The position numbers and the translations under genes were made by a program. A stretch of DNA of 51,625 bases from Vibrio lentus. GTDB taxonomy: Bacteria > Pseudomonadota > Gammaproteobacteria > Enterobacterales > Vibrionaceae. The stretch is taken from contig NZ_MCZK01000122.1 in assembly GCF_002875945.1 (NCBI RefSeq), positions 1-51,625 of the forward strand. The letters run 5' to 3'. The notes beneath the pieces are model-generated. The model searched no databases and was not told the origin of the DNA. It saw nothing but the letters and a program-made list of their open reading frames with translations. This document shows positions 16,773 through 24,716 of this stretch, piece by piece. Position 1 is the stretch's first letter; every line of letters starts with the position of its first letter.

Positions 16773-17199
16773 CGTCCACCTCCTTTGATTGTTGCAACAT
16801 GAGCAATTGCTTTTTAGAGGCATAAATCAAACCAAGAACCGCAAGCAATAAGGTGGCCTCTTCGATGTAATCCCCAAACACGCCCATAAGCGTACTACCG
16901 TGTTTTGCAAAGACAGGCTCAGCCGCATCCATCACCGCTTGCTTACCTTTACCGTCAAACTCAAATTCAACTCCCGAAATGATGGAGGTCGCTTGCTCGC
17001 TTAAGGCAAACAAAATATTCAGCAAGCCCGCCATAGCTTCCGTTTTATCTTCGGTTACCGTCTCGGTTGGCTCGGTTAAGCCAACTAAATCGCTCTCGGT
17101 TTTTTCTTGTTCTTCAAGCTGATGAATAACGGAGCCAAAATCCCCCCAATCATCCAGTTCAACTTGTTCACCTGGTAAGGTTTCGTTAACTTGCTCCAT
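16732..17199 (-). CDS. Prophage hypothetical membrane protein (155 aa)
   Basis: No family is recognised. The acidic N-terminal half (EQEKTESDLVGLTEPTETV then TEDKTEAM) is followed by a helical domain with one likely membrane segment (IEEATLLLAVLGLIYASKKQ) and a polar tail. The start is the ATG of MEQVNETL after AAGGGGGTG; a longer reading adds a basic 21-residue stretch. Its start overlaps the zinc-ribbon gene by 14 bp and its end overlaps the ATPase by 41 bp. An assembly or membrane role beside the ATPase is plausible but not shown. Four copies of the TCGGTT motif lie inside it. Confidence 0.55.
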   Translation of the reverse strand: MEQVNETLPGEQVELDDWGDFGSVIHQLEEQEKTESDLVGLTEPTETVTEDKTEAMAGLLNILFALSEQATSIISGVEFEFDGKGKQAVMDAAEPVFAKHGSTLMGVFGDYIEEATLLLAVLGLIYASKKQLLMLQQSKEVDGEKTEAPSPTEPR

Positions 17200-17502
17200 G
17201 CTCACCCCCTTGCGGTTGTTCGGCTGAGGCTTTCGGTAGCAGTTGAGACACCGCCCAAACAATAAAGATAACCGATGCTAACCCCGTGATTACTCGTTTA
17301 AAGGGGAATTTGCTTGGGGTCTTTTCTGTTTTTTCATCATCGACCGTATCGGTTATCTCTCGGTTGGAAACCCCGTCTTTACTGGCTTCATCCACTTGCA
17401 CCGATTCGGTTAACTCAATTGCATCGATAAGGTTAGGCTCGGTTATCAAATCCGACTCAATAACCGAACCTTTCTCGGTTAGGTTCGGTTTAAGTTCGGT
17501 TA
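17051..17502. repeat. TCGGTT/AACCGA array (12 copies)
   Basis: TCGGTT starts at 17051, 17063, 17072, 17096, 17349, 17360, 17406, 17439, 17475, 17485 and 17496, with an inverted copy at 17461-17467. Eight are TCGGTTA. The last four copies are 10-14 bp apart. The array spans two genes. Most copies fall on Thr-Glu codons (ACC GAA/GAG), but the copies at 17360 and 17461 are read in other frames or on the other strand. A DNA-level iteron array is possible. Confidence 0.5.
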
Positions 17503-17725
17503 ACTCAGCAACGGAATTAGCTTTGATGAACTCCGTAACCTTTTTGCTATTCGAACTATTGCCGCACTCAGGGCAACGGTAATACATCAACCCAATGTTA
17601 CGGCTGTTTTTTGGTGGCTCACCAGACGCGATCAATTGCCCCTCACCCACTTGGTGAGTGGTGGCGGCAGACTGGCAAACAGGACAAGCAATATACCCAC
17701 GAACAGGGTTTTCATATTTAGCCAT
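17186..17725 (-). CDS. Zinc-ribbon membrane protein (179 aa)
   Basis: An N-terminal zinc ribbon (CPVCQ at about 14-18 and CPECG at about 51-55) leads to an acidic region of repeated LTE/ITE triplets (about 70-135). A single C-terminal membrane helix follows (VITGLASVIFIVWAVSQLL). No family is recognised. A zinc ribbon tethered to the membrane next to the packaging ATPase could join DNA or the ATPase to the membrane during assembly; this is inference. It overlaps the 105-residue gene upstream by 8 bp. Confidence 0.6.
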   Translation of the reverse strand: MAKYENPVRGYIACPVCQSAATTHQVGEGQLIASGEPPKNSRNIGLMYYRCPECGNSSNSKKVTEFIKANSVAELTELKPNLTEKGSVIESDLITEPNLIDAIELTESVQVDEASKDGVSNREITDTVDDEKTEKTPSKFPFKRVITGLASVIFIVWAVSQLLPKASAEQPQGGEHGAS

Positions 17726-18035
17726 GTTTCACCTCGACGCTTTCCACATCTCCAAGTTGCTCTTGGTTGGCCACGACGACAGCGCGGTATTTATTGCGCG
17801 CCACCCCATTAAGTTTTTCGAGTTGCTCTAATTGCTCAAATAGATTGACGGGAAGCCCTAGCGCCTCCAGTGATAAGTTGCCACCCATCAACATTCCCAT
17901 GGCTTTTTTCATGAGCTTGCTGGTATCCATTTCTTTGAAGCGGTCGATTTCTACTTTCATGTTGCTGGTTAGTTTGTCAGCCGCGTCCAAAGCGGCTAAA
18001 TCTCGCTGGCATTCTTCAAGCGATAGTATTTTCAT
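17718..18035 (-). CDS. Prophage hypothetical protein, helical (105 aa)
   Basis: No family is recognised. The product is mostly charged helix (LEECQRDLAALDAADKL, then NLFEQLEQLEKLNGV) around a Met- and Gly-rich centre (KLMKKAMGMLMGGNLSLEAL). The centre could be a short amphipathic or membrane-contacting helix. The start is the ATG of MKILSLEE after AGAGGATTGAA. It lies 65 bp after rep and overlaps the zinc-ribbon gene, so it heads the block between replication and packaging genes. Confidence 0.55.
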   Translation of the reverse strand: MKILSLEECQRDLAALDAADKLTSNMKVEIDRFKEMDTSKLMKKAMGMLMGGNLSLEALGLPVNLFEQLEQLEKLNGVARNKYRAVVVANQEQLGDVESVEVKHG

Positions 18036-18099
18036 TTCAATCCTCTGTCTCACGACGTTGTTTAGTGTTTAGCCCCTGATTCACATCGTTGGCAATGGT

Positions 18100-19929
18100 T
18101 TAATACACAATCAGACGATTGTTTCTAAAGCTGATATTCGTGTATTTATCAATTTGAACTTTAGCCCCCCGCATTAGCGGTGAGATTAAGCATTGGACTC
18201 CCTCCACGCTCCATCCGGTCACGCGTTGAAGATGTTCAACTAAGGGAGAGTTACAGTTATTTTCAGTGCTCCAAGGTGAGACGCTCCGCGCCTCTTGAAG
18301 ACGCTTCACGTCTTTTTTCTTAACGAGCGAATAGCACTCGCTAGAGGTTTCGATAAGACGACCGAGCCAAGAAAAGCCGATCACCTTTTTAGTGGTTTCA
18401 CCGTATTGGTTTTGTTTTGATTGGTAGGCAACTTTTGCACTATCAGCCAATTGGCAGAACAGCGACCACTTCGAAGAATCTGCCGCTTGACGCAGCTCTT
18501 CGAGCTTTGGGTCTATCATGGTCTGTTCCGGTTTTGCCCTGCGTAGATTTCGCCAAAGGGAAACAGGCTTACCACCAAATTGCTGAAACTGACGGATTCG
18601 GTGAGTGGAAGCCCAAGCACGAGCACGATAAGCAGATTCTTCACCCTCGTTTTCTGGCATGTGCTTACCGTTGATGTTCTTCGATACGTATTTGGCAATA
18701 TAGGCAGTCGCCCCGCCCTTTTTTGGATCAGCCTCTTTCACATCAAAACGAGGCGAAATATCAGAACCTAGTTCGTGCTCATCCTCAGAGATAGCGCACG
18801 ACTTTAAGGTTTCGATAATGAAGTCTTTATCGTCAGGCGAACAAAACAGAAAGTAGTGAGCATGACTGGTCGCGTCTTTGTGTGGTTCAGCCACTCGAAA
18901 ACCAAAATAATGAATCTCTTCTTTCGCTAGCAGTGCTCGGCCTAACGCCCATTGCTGCATGAGAACTTGGTGGCCGTCTTTGATGCTCGCACCATTCCAC
19001 TTTTTAGAGACTCGGTGGTATTTACTCGGCAACGTCCAAGTAATAAAGAGCGCGGTATAACCTAAGTCTTGAGCCAACTCTTCAAAGCCACGAGATCGCA
19101 CCATCATTTCAATACGACGGTTTTCTGGATTCGCAGTAGTTCGCTTGACCACATCCTCAAGATTGAAAGAATCGCCCGTCTCGTTATTCATCACTGCCAT
19201 AGTTTCAAGGAACGCTTTAGCGTCTCGCTGTTTCTGTTTCCAGTTGGCAAATGACAACGCACTGATCACCGGTGACTGATGTTTTCCCTCACCAACTCGC
19301 TCAAGCGTGATTTGTGAATACTCAATGTATTGTGCTCGGAGGTGTAACAAGCGTCCCTCAATCCAAGACTCGGATTGCATCTTTAATACGGCTACCTGTA
19401 GGTCTTGTTCTAACTCTTCCGCTTTCTTGTCGCGCTTTTTAAGGTTCACTTGTGGCGCGTTAACATGAATCGTTTTTAGTTCAGCTTCCTGCAATTGGTA
19501 AACATGCTCTATCGCATCTAAAAAGCTTTTGAACACTTCGGGTTGGCTTTCTTCGGTAAGCAGTAACGCGCACTTATCAGCGAACGTTTTTGCTAGTTCA
19601 CTAACGGCATCATCACGCATCAAAATATCGTGGCTTAAAGGTTGAGTTCGGCTCTTAGCGCGACTATCAACAAACGGGAATTTGTCTTCAATGAAGTGAG
19701 CTCTTTTCAGCCCAAATTTAACTGCATCTTCTGCCGCTAGTATCAGATTTTCTTTGGTAGGGTTTTGGCGTTGTTTACGCTTGGCTATTTTGCGCTTCAC
19801 ATCGTTACGCACGATTTTAGGCAAGCGAGGAAAGAAGCGTTTAGTGAACGCAGAGTAACGAGTGAGTTCCCCTGCGTCACTTTTAGCTTCCATGTTAGCA
19901 AGTGCGGCTATCATCGCTTGTTCGTTCAT
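18100..19929 (-). CDS. Rolling-circle replication initiator (HUH, two-tyrosine, gpA-like)
   Basis: The 609-residue HUH endonuclease nicks one strand at the origin and stays covalently attached while replication proceeds. The metal-binding motif is TSHAHYFLF (His356, His358). The nucleophile motif is YIAKYVSKN, with Tyr410 and Tyr414 four apart, as in gpA of P2 and phiX174 and in the PM2 Rep. The long N-terminal region (1-270) is helical and charged, probably origin binding. The ATG is inferred from its TAATG overlap with the preceding 64-residue gene. The element is therefore a circular replicon after excision. No origin nick site could be identified. Confidence 0.85.
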   Translation of the reverse strand: MNEQAMIAALANMEAKSDAGELTRYSAFTKRFFPRLPKIVRNDVKRKIAKRKQRQNPTKENLILAAEDAVKFGLKRAHFIEDKFPFVDSRAKSRTQPLSHDILMRDDAVSELAKTFADKCALLLTEESQPEVFKSFLDAIEHVYQLQEAELKTIHVNAPQVNLKKRDKKAEELEQDLQVAVLKMQSESWIEGRLLHLRAQYIEYSQITLERVGEGKHQSPVISALSFANWKQKQRDAKAFLETMAVMNNETGDSFNLEDVVKRTTANPENRRIEMMVRSRGFEELAQDLGYTALFITWTLPSKYHRVSKKWNGASIKDGHQVLMQQWALGRALLAKEEIHYFGFRVAEPHKDATSHAHYFLFCSPDDKDFIIETLKSCAISEDEHELGSDISPRFDVKEADPKKGGATAYIAKYVSKNINGKHMPENEGEESAYRARAWASTHRIRQFQQFGGKPVSLWRNLRRAKPEQTMIDPKLEELRQAADSSKWSLFCQLADSAKVAYQSKQNQYGETTKKVIGFSWLGRLIETSSECYSLVKKKDVKRLQEARSVSPWSTENNCNSPLVEHLQRVTGWSVEGVQCLISPLMRGAKVQIDKYTNISFRNNRLIVY

Positions 19930-20123
19930 TACAGCCCCGTACACGAATTATTTGTGCAAACGTAATTCATCGGTCTAGCTTTGCGCTTTGAACGCTTCGA
20001 CAAACCATGTTTTTCACGTAACTGCTCTATCAAATGAATAGAGCGTTCGCGTAGTTCCGGTTTTGGGTCAACCATGCCAAGCATATCGGGACAAGGTAGG
20101 TGGATAGGGTCAGAAACGGTCAT
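19929..20123 (-). CDS. Small prophage protein upstream of rep (64 aa)
   Basis: No family is recognised. The product is basic in its C-terminal half (LSKRSKRKARPMNYVC) with two late cysteines. Its stop overlaps the rep ATG (TAATG), so it is probably translated as a coupled pair with Rep. It may be a replication accessory protein or simply carry the coupling leader. Confidence 0.5.
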   Translation of the reverse strand: MTVSDPIHLPCPDMLGMVDPKPELRERSIHLIEQLREKHGLSKRSKRKARPMNYVCTNNSCTGL

Positions 20124-20132
20124 ATGAACCCC

Positions 20133-20363
20133 CTAAGCAAATTTTCGAACGGCAACGATTAGTCCCGTTTCACGGAAATGCTCTAGCCTTAATCGTAATG
20201 AGATCTTGTTATTCTTGAACTCGGCCTCATACGCAGCAAAATAAACATTCGAGTAATAAGGATATTTCTGGCCAAGACTAAAAGCTGTATAAGCCGACGC
20301 TTTCCCTCTGATAACTAACCGTAAACTTTTGAAGTCTTGTTTGAGTTGGTTGGTATTTTTCAT
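20133..20363 (-). CDS. Small prophage protein (76 aa)
   Basis: No family is recognised. The basic 76-residue product has an aromatic central segment (FSLGQKYPYYSNVYFAAYEAEF) and no membrane helix. An AAGGGGGAC ribosome site precedes the ATG. It lies in the early operon between the PrtN-like gene and the gene coupled to rep, so a replication or early regulatory role is likely. Confidence 0.55.
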   Translation of the reverse strand: MKNTNQLKQDFKSLRLVIRGKASAYTAFSLGQKYPYYSNVYFAAYEAEFKNNKISLRLRLEHFRETGLIVAVRKFA

Positions 20364-20372
20364 AAGTCCCCC

Positions 20373-20627
20373 TTAAAGATTCACTGATTGCCATTCGGTT
20401 TTAGCTTGCTCATATCGCTTGTCGATATAGGCAGCTAAGTCATCAATTTTGATTAAGGTCGGGCTACGCTCTGAATCACGCAACTTGAAGGTAGGAACGG
20501 GAAAGTCACAAGCTTTCGCTCTTTGTTCAGCTGTTCTTGAGGTAATACCAAAGAACTCTTGGCTGACTTGTTTCAACTCTACCGTTGGGTTTCCGAAACG
20601 GGCTAATAACGCAAAGTTTGTATTCAT
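20373..20627 (-). CDS. PrtN-like activator (pyocin activator family)
   Basis: The 84-residue product matches the short PrtN-type DNA-binding family. It has an N-terminal TNFALLARFG and a central winged-helix-like segment (FFGITSRTAEQRAKACDFPV). It closes with LIKIDDLAAYIDKRYEQAK. In Pseudomonas, PrtN activates pyocin genes after DNA damage. Here it is the first gene of the minus-strand lytic operon, divergent from the S24 repressor, so it probably turns on early or late phage genes when the repressor is cleaved. Confidence 0.75.
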   Translation of the reverse strand: MNTNFALLARFGNPTVELKQVSQEFFGITSRTAEQRAKACDFPVPTFKLRDSERSPTLIKIDDLAAYIDKRYEQAKTEWQSVNL

Positions 20628-20661
20628 AGCTCACCTATTAATCTATTATCTAAGCAACAAA

Positions 20662-20731
20662 ATGAGACTCTAAGCGATTCAAAACCGTCCTAATCGTCCC
20701 TAAAGCGATTGAATAATATTAACGATGAGAC
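20662..20731. promoter_or_regulatory. Putative operator region between PrtN-like and repressor genes
   Basis: The 140-bp gap between the divergent genes holds paired direct repeats: ATGAGAC at 20662-20668 and 20725-20731, and AAGCGATT at 20672-20679 and 20703-20710. Between them are CGTCC/CGTCCC copies. Such repeats between a phage repressor and its lytic operon are the expected operators. No exact consensus could be derived by eye. Confidence 0.5.
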
Positions 20732-20767
20732 GCTATTGCAACGCTTTTATTTTAATAGAGGTGCCCT

Positions 20768-21379
20768 TTGAAAACTATTGATGAACAAATAACAGAACTT
20801 AAGCAACTAACAAAAACAGCAAAAATTACAGATTTATCAAAGGCTTTAGGTGTTTCACCGTCCACAGTTAGAACATGGCGATCACGCGAAAAAATACCTG
20901 AAAATATTTTTCTTAAAGCTGAAGAAATGGCACAAGAACGAGACGGTTTCGGGACACCTAAAGGATATATGACTCTAGATTTCTATGATGTGGAAGTTAG
21001 CGCAGGACATGGCGCACTTGTAGAGAGGGAAGAGAAGTCGACTGAAATAGTCTTTAGTGAAGAGTTCATAAGCAAAAGTATTGGCGTTAACCCTAATGAA
21101 GTTTTCTTGATGCCCGTTAGAGGCGACAGCATGGCGCCAACACTAAAAAACCAAGCGTTAGTTATGGTTCACAAAGTTGATGAGTTTTCTGGAGACGGTG
21201 TTTATGTCTTTCGCTTCGACGGCCAACTGATGGTTAAGAGACTTCAGTTCATGCCAAAGGTGATTAAGGTGGTTAGTGACAACCATACTTATGAAAACTG
21301 GGAATTACTCAAAGATGATCTGAAGAATGAAGATTTTCAGATTATTGGAGAGGTTGTTTGGTCAGGCCAAAGAATGTAG
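20768..21379 (+). CDS. Prophage repressor, HTH + S24 peptidase (CI/LexA-like)
   Basis: An N-terminal helix-turn-helix (ITDLSKALGVSPSTVRTWRS, about 20-39) is followed by an S24 autocleavage domain. The cleavage site is probably Ala79-Gly80 (VSAGHG), with catalytic Ser121 (RGDSMAP) and Lys157 (MVKRLQF). Such repressors keep the prophage silent and self-cleave with RecA after DNA damage. The start is TTG at 20768 with an AGAGGTG ribosome site about 6 bp upstream. It reads away from the lytic operon and is the last gene before attR. Confidence 0.88.
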   Translation: MKTIDEQITELKQLTKTAKITDLSKALGVSPSTVRTWRSREKIPENIFLKAEEMAQERDGFGTPKGYMTLDFYDVEVSAGHGALVEREEKSTEIVFSEEFISKSIGVNPNEVFLMPVRGDSMAPTLKNQALVMVHKVDEFSGDGVYVFRFDGQLMVKRLQFMPKVIKVVSDNHTYENWELLKDDLKNEDFQIIGEVVWSGQRM

Positions 21380-21413
21380 CGCGTAGAAGTATTTATTGAG
21401 TGCGGTACTCCTA

Positions 21414-21426
21414 TAGTACCCCTCAA
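21414..21426. repeat. Right arm-type integrase site
   Basis: TAGTACCCCTCAA matches 7756-7768 exactly and lies about 35 bp inside attR. A related GGTACTCCT lies about 10 bp to its left. After excision the two arms would flank the attP core. Confidence 0.6.
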
Positions 21427-21452
21427 ACTAGCTCAGCCCTTGCTAAGGCTGC

Positions 21453-21506
21453 TTAATCAATCCAATCGAGCATTGGAGCGACGGACAACCTACATGAATG
21501 TGTCAT
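21453..21506 (-). pseudogene. dusA: Remnant of the native dusA 5' end
   Basis: On the minus strand an ATG at 21506 opens MTHSC followed by [12 protein letters not shown] and a stop. The [10 protein letters not shown] part is the same as the N-terminus of intact dusA at 7686, so this is the original dusA start cut off by integration. It still sits divergent to zur, the ancestral arrangement. A 17-residue peptide could be made but has no expected function. Confidence 0.85.
21461..21473. repeat. attR core (13 bp)
   Basis: TCCAATCGAGCAT, identical to 7617-7629, marks the right end of the prophage. Beyond it the native dusA upstream sequence resumes. Confidence 0.85.
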
Positions 21507-21819
21507 GGCAAAGTACCCTAGTAGCGAGTCAAAAAAATATGCTGGAATACCCAGCAAAAGCAAGGTCGGCTATTGTAAATGCTATGCCTTGATTGTGCTA
21601 TATGAACTTTGCCTCACACTTTTTTATAAACCTATTCACCAGATCTCTAATTCAGCCTCATTAATCAGTTATGCCTTGAGTCACAATGTCATTTTGAGTT
21701 ACCTTGTCTTATTCAAAGTCGTGGGTCACAATACGCTCTGTACCTGACTTTAATAGAAATCATTGGCTCCCCAAATAAAGTAACCTAGAAATAGTGTTTG
21801 ATTAGGGATGTCCGATTGA
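21507..21819. other. Former zur-dusA intergenic region, no gene
   Basis: This 313-bp stretch is the host's original divergent promoter region for dusA and zur. An AGTACCCTAG, close to the prophage arm motif, lies at about 21511 outside the element. A possible 80-codon plus-strand frame from 21505 has poor codon character and starts in the dusA remnant, so it is not called. No clear Zur palindrome was found. Confidence 0.5.
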
Positions 21820-22278
21820 ATGGTGAAAAATTTGGACCACACATTGATAGAGCAAGTTGAAGGGATATGCGCATCACGAGGAGTTAGACTAACTCCTCAA
21901 CGAAAGCGTGTGTTTGAGCTCATCCTCTCTAATAAAAAAGCCTCCAGTGCTTATGAATTGTTAGAGCAATTAAAGCAGAGTGAACCGCAAGCCAAACCTC
22001 CTACAGTTTATCGCGCTTTAGATTTTTTGTTGGAACAAGGTTTCATTCACCGAGTTGAGTCTACCAACAGCTTCATATGTTGCTGTTCATGCAATGCAAA
22101 CCAACACTTTTCGCAGCTCTTAATCTGCGATAAATGTGGGACAGTAATAGAGCTACAAGACGATGCTCTTATCACTCAACTCGCTAACAACGCGGAGAAG
22201 CACGGTTTTCAATTGACGAATCACGTTATTGAATCTCATGGTGTATGCCAAGCCTGCTCCTCTGACATGAAAGAATAA
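21820..22278 (+). CDS. zur: Zinc uptake regulator (Fur family)
   Basis: Zur represses zinc uptake genes when zinc is plentiful. The 152-residue protein has the Fur-family winged helix (RGVRLTPQRKRVFELI, then PPTVYRALDFLLEQGFIHRV). Zinc sites follow: an ICCCSCNANQHFSQ run, LICDKCG, and a C-terminal ESHGVCQAC pair of cysteines. The short PPTVYRALD recognition region and Cys-rich C-terminus match Zur better than Fur. It is followed 17 bp later by cheX. Zur next to dusA is the normal gammaproteobacterial order. The start at 21820 lacks a strong ribosome site. Confidence 0.9.
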   Translation: MVKNLDHTLIEQVEGICASRGVRLTPQRKRVFELILSNKKASSAYELLEQLKQSEPQAKPPTVYRALDFLLEQGFIHRVESTNSFICCCSCNANQHFSQLLICDKCGTVIELQDDALITQLANNAEKHGFQLTNHVIESHGVCQACSSDMKE

Positions 22279-22295
22279 GATTATAGAAGAACATT

Positions 22296-22757
22296 ATGCG
22301 CGCTGAATTTGTAAACCCGTTTTTAGCTTCTTTAATGAATGTGCTAAAAACGATGGCTTCTCTAGAATTGAAGCCACAAAAACCGAGAGTCAAGAAAGAT
22401 GAAATAGCTCGTGGTGATGTATCCGGCCTGATTGGTATGGTGGGTACACAATCTCGTGGTTCAATGTCGATCACCTTTGATGAAGGTCTTGCACTAGAAA
22501 TCATGGAAAACATGTTGGGTGAGCGACCGAATGGCTTGAACGAAGAAGTGACCGATATGGTTGGTGAAATTACCAACATGGTGACTGGCGGCGCAAAACG
22601 TATTCTTGCTGAAAGCGGATTTGATTTCGATATGGCAACGCCGATCGTTGTTTCAGGTAAAGGCCACACGATTCGTCACAAGTGTGACGGAGCAATCATC
22701 ATTATGCCTTTCTCATCTCAATGGGGTAATGCCTTCATCGAGATCTGTTTCGAATAG
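22296..22757 (+). CDS. cheX: Chemotaxis protein CheX
   Basis: The 153-residue cytoplasmic protein resembles CheX/CheC-type phosphatases that remove phosphate from CheY-P. The helix VGEITNMVTGGAKRIL holds the E-x-x-N active-site pattern of this family. GDVSGLIGMVGTQSRGSMSI is the typical beta region. It probably shares a transcript with zur, since the gap is only 17 bp, and it ends before a strong terminator. The direct phosphatase role here is inferred from family membership. Confidence 0.85.
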   Translation: MRAEFVNPFLASLMNVLKTMASLELKPQKPRVKKDEIARGDVSGLIGMVGTQSRGSMSITFDEGLALEIMENMLGERPNGLNEEVTDMVGEITNMVTGGAKRILAESGFDFDMATPIVVSGKGHTIRHKCDGAIIIMPFSSQWGNAFIEICFE

Positions 22758-22782
22758 AGACAACTGCAGTAAATAAAAATAC

Positions 22783-22815
22783 AAAAGGCTGACGTGCATG
22801 TGTCAGCCTTTTTTA
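22783..22815 (+). terminator. zur-cheX terminator
   Basis: AAAAGGCTGAC and GTCAGCCTTTT form an 11-bp stem followed by a run of T, 26 bp after the cheX stop. Confidence 0.88.
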
Positions 22816-22838
22816 TTGCCCGCGAGATCAACAGACAT

Positions 22839-22868
22839 AAAAAACGCCAACCGAAAGGTTGGCGCTTT
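22839..22868 (-). terminator. pgi terminator
   Basis: CGCCAACC and GGTTGGCG form an 8-bp GC-rich stem with a four-base loop. On the minus strand it is followed by a T run, and it lies about 30 bp after the pgi stop. Confidence 0.85.
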
Positions 22869-22899
22869 ACAATTATTACTTGGTGTTACTCAAACAGCC

Positions 22900-24552
22900 T
22901 TAAGCTTTCAGCGCTTTAAATGCGTTGATTAGACCGTTAGTTGAGCTGTCATGAGATGTTACTTGAGCATCATCAGCAAGCTCAGGAAGAATTTGGTTTG
23001 CTAGTTGCTTACCAAGTTCTACGCCCCATTGGTCGAAGCTGAAGATGTTCCAGATAACGCCTTGAACAAAGATTTTGTGCTCGTACATCGCGATTAGGTT
23101 ACCTAAAGTGCGAGGAGTCATTTGCTTAACAAGAATTGAATTCGTTGGACGGTTACCTTCAAATACTTTGAAAGGAGCAAGCTCCGCTGCTTCCTCTGCT
23201 GTTTTACCAGCCGCTAGGAATTCAGCTTCTACTGTCTCTTTTGTCTTACCGAATGCTAACGCTTCAGTTTGAGCAAAGAAGTTAGACATCAGCTTCTGGT
23301 GGTGATCAGATGCTGGGTTGTGGCTGATTGCAGGCGCAATGAAATCTGATGGGATCAGCTTAGTACCTTGGTGAATCAGTTGGTAGAAAGCGTGTTGGCC
23401 GTTTGTACCAGGTTCACCCCAGATGATAGGACCTGTTTGGTACTCTACCGGGTTGCCTTCGCGGTCTACAAACTTACCGTTCGATTCCATGTTACCTTGC
23501 TGGAAGTAAGCAGCAAAACGGTGCATGTATTGATCGTAAGGTAGGATAGCTTCTGACTCAGCGCCGTGGAAGTTATTGTACCAAATGCCGATAAGCGCAA
23601 GGATAACTGGGATGTTGCTTTCAAACTCAGTTGAAGCAAAGTGGTTATCCATCTCGTGAGCGCCATCTAATAGCTCTACGAAGTTATCGAAACCAACAGA
23701 CAGTGAGATAGAAAGGCCGATCGCAGACCATAGTGAGTAACGACCACCAACCCAATCCCAGAATTCGAACATGTTGTCAGTATCAATACCAAACTCAGCC
23801 ACTGAAGCTGCGTTTGTTGATAGTGCTGCGAAGTGTTTAGCAACGTGTGCAGAATCACCCGCTTCAGCCAAGAACCAATCACGTGCAGAGTGTGCATTCG
23901 TCATTGTTTCTTGAGTTGTGAATGTTTTAGATGCCACTAGGAACAGCGTAGTTTCTGGGTTTAGAGGCTTAAGTGTCTCAACAATGTGAGTGCCATCTAC
24001 GTTAGAAACGAAGTGCATGTTTAGACGAGTTTTGTATGGCGTTAGTGCTTCAGTCACCATGTATGGACCAAGGTCCGAACCGCCGATACCGATGTTGACT
24101 ACATCAGTGATCTCTTTACCTGTGTAACCTTTCCACTCACCAGAAACGATGCGGTGCGTGAACAGTTCCATTTTTGCTAGTACAGCGTTAACAGCAGGCA
24201 TTACGTCTTTGCCATCAACCATTACTGGTTTGTCGCTACGGTTACGTAGAGCTGTATGAAGAACTGAACGACCTTCAGTCTTGTTGATTGCATCACCACC
24301 GAACATCGCTTCAATTGCAGACTTAACTTCAGTCTCGTTTGCAAGAGCAAATAGGTGCTGCATAGTTTCAGCGTCAACTAGGTTCTTAGAGTAATCCACT
24401 AAGATGTCAGAACCGAAACGAGTAGAAAAGCTCTCGAAACGCTTTGCATCTTGAGCAAACAGCTCTTTCATATCCATATCTTGAGCAGACTCAAAATGTG
24501 CAGTTAGAGCTTTCCACGCTTGTGTTTGCGTTGGGTTGATATTTTTCAACAT
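22900..24552 (-). CDS. pgi: Glucose-6-phosphate isomerase
   Basis: Pgi interconverts glucose-6-phosphate and fructose-6-phosphate in glycolysis and gluconeogenesis. The 550 residues match the bacterial enzyme. Conserved signatures include [40 protein letters not shown] and [10 protein letters not shown]. The C-terminal [16 protein letters not shown] also belongs to the family. It is a single-gene unit closed by its own terminator. Upstream is a 325-bp non-coding stretch with a nested palindrome. Confidence 0.97.
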   Translation of the reverse strand: MLKNINPTQTQAWKALTAHFESAQDMDMKELFAQDAKRFESFSTRFGSDILVDYSKNLVDAETMQHLFALANETEVKSAIEAMFGGDAINKTEGRSVLHTALRNRSDKPVMVDGKDVMPAVNAVLAKMELFTHRIVSGEWKGYTGKEITDVVNIGIGGSDLGPYMVTEALTPYKTRLNMHFVSNVDGTHIVETLKPLNPETTLFLVASKTFTTQETMTNAHSARDWFLAEAGDSAHVAKHFAALSTNAASVAEFGIDTDNMFEFWDWVGGRYSLWSAIGLSISLSVGFDNFVELLDGAHEMDNHFASTEFESNIPVILALIGIWYNNFHGAESEAILPYDQYMHRFAAYFQQGNMESNGKFVDREGNPVEYQTGPIIWGEPGTNGQHAFYQLIHQGTKLIPSDFIAPAISHNPASDHHQKLMSNFFAQTEALAFGKTKETVEAEFLAAGKTAEEAAELAPFKVFEGNRPTNSILVKQMTPRTLGNLIAMYEHKIFVQGVIWNIFSFDQWGVELGKQLANQILPELADDAQVTSHDSSTNGLINAFKALKA

Positions 24553-24716
24553 GGTATCTATCCCGATGTTACTGTAGGTTTTATTCTAAACGTCACTTAA
24601 GTGATGAATAGAACCCCCGATTAGGCGAAAGTTTATATTTTTCTGTGATGACCAAACGCGTCACCACTGAAAGATTCTTTGTAATTTTTTTTCACGACGT
24701 ATTATGCCGCATATGA

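Larger units (their letters stand above)
7617..21473. mobile_element. Tailless PM2-like prophage integrated in dusA
   Basis: The element is about 13.8 kb between two 13-bp core sites. Left arm, plus strand: tyrosine integrase, SIR2-domain protein, 26-residue peptide. Right end, plus strand: S24 repressor. Everything between is a minus-strand lytic operon: PrtN-like activator, small early genes, rolling-circle Rep, three accessory genes, packaging ATPase, major capsid protein, a run of tiny membrane proteins, virion protein candidates, endolysin and holin candidates. No terminase, portal, tail or tape-measure genes occur. Capsid protein, ATPase, Rep and membrane-protein content together indicate the corticovirus PM2 / double-jelly-roll tailless phage group; PM2-like prophages are known in aquatic bacteria. 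Exact family (Corticoviridae, autolykivirus-like or other) cannot be fixed by reading. Every gene is intact, so it may be inducible. Confidence 0.88.

Noticed and set aside
21505..21747. 80-codon plus-strand frame in the old zur-dusA gap
   Set aside because: It starts inside the dusA remnant, has no ribosome site and has poor codon and amino-acid character.
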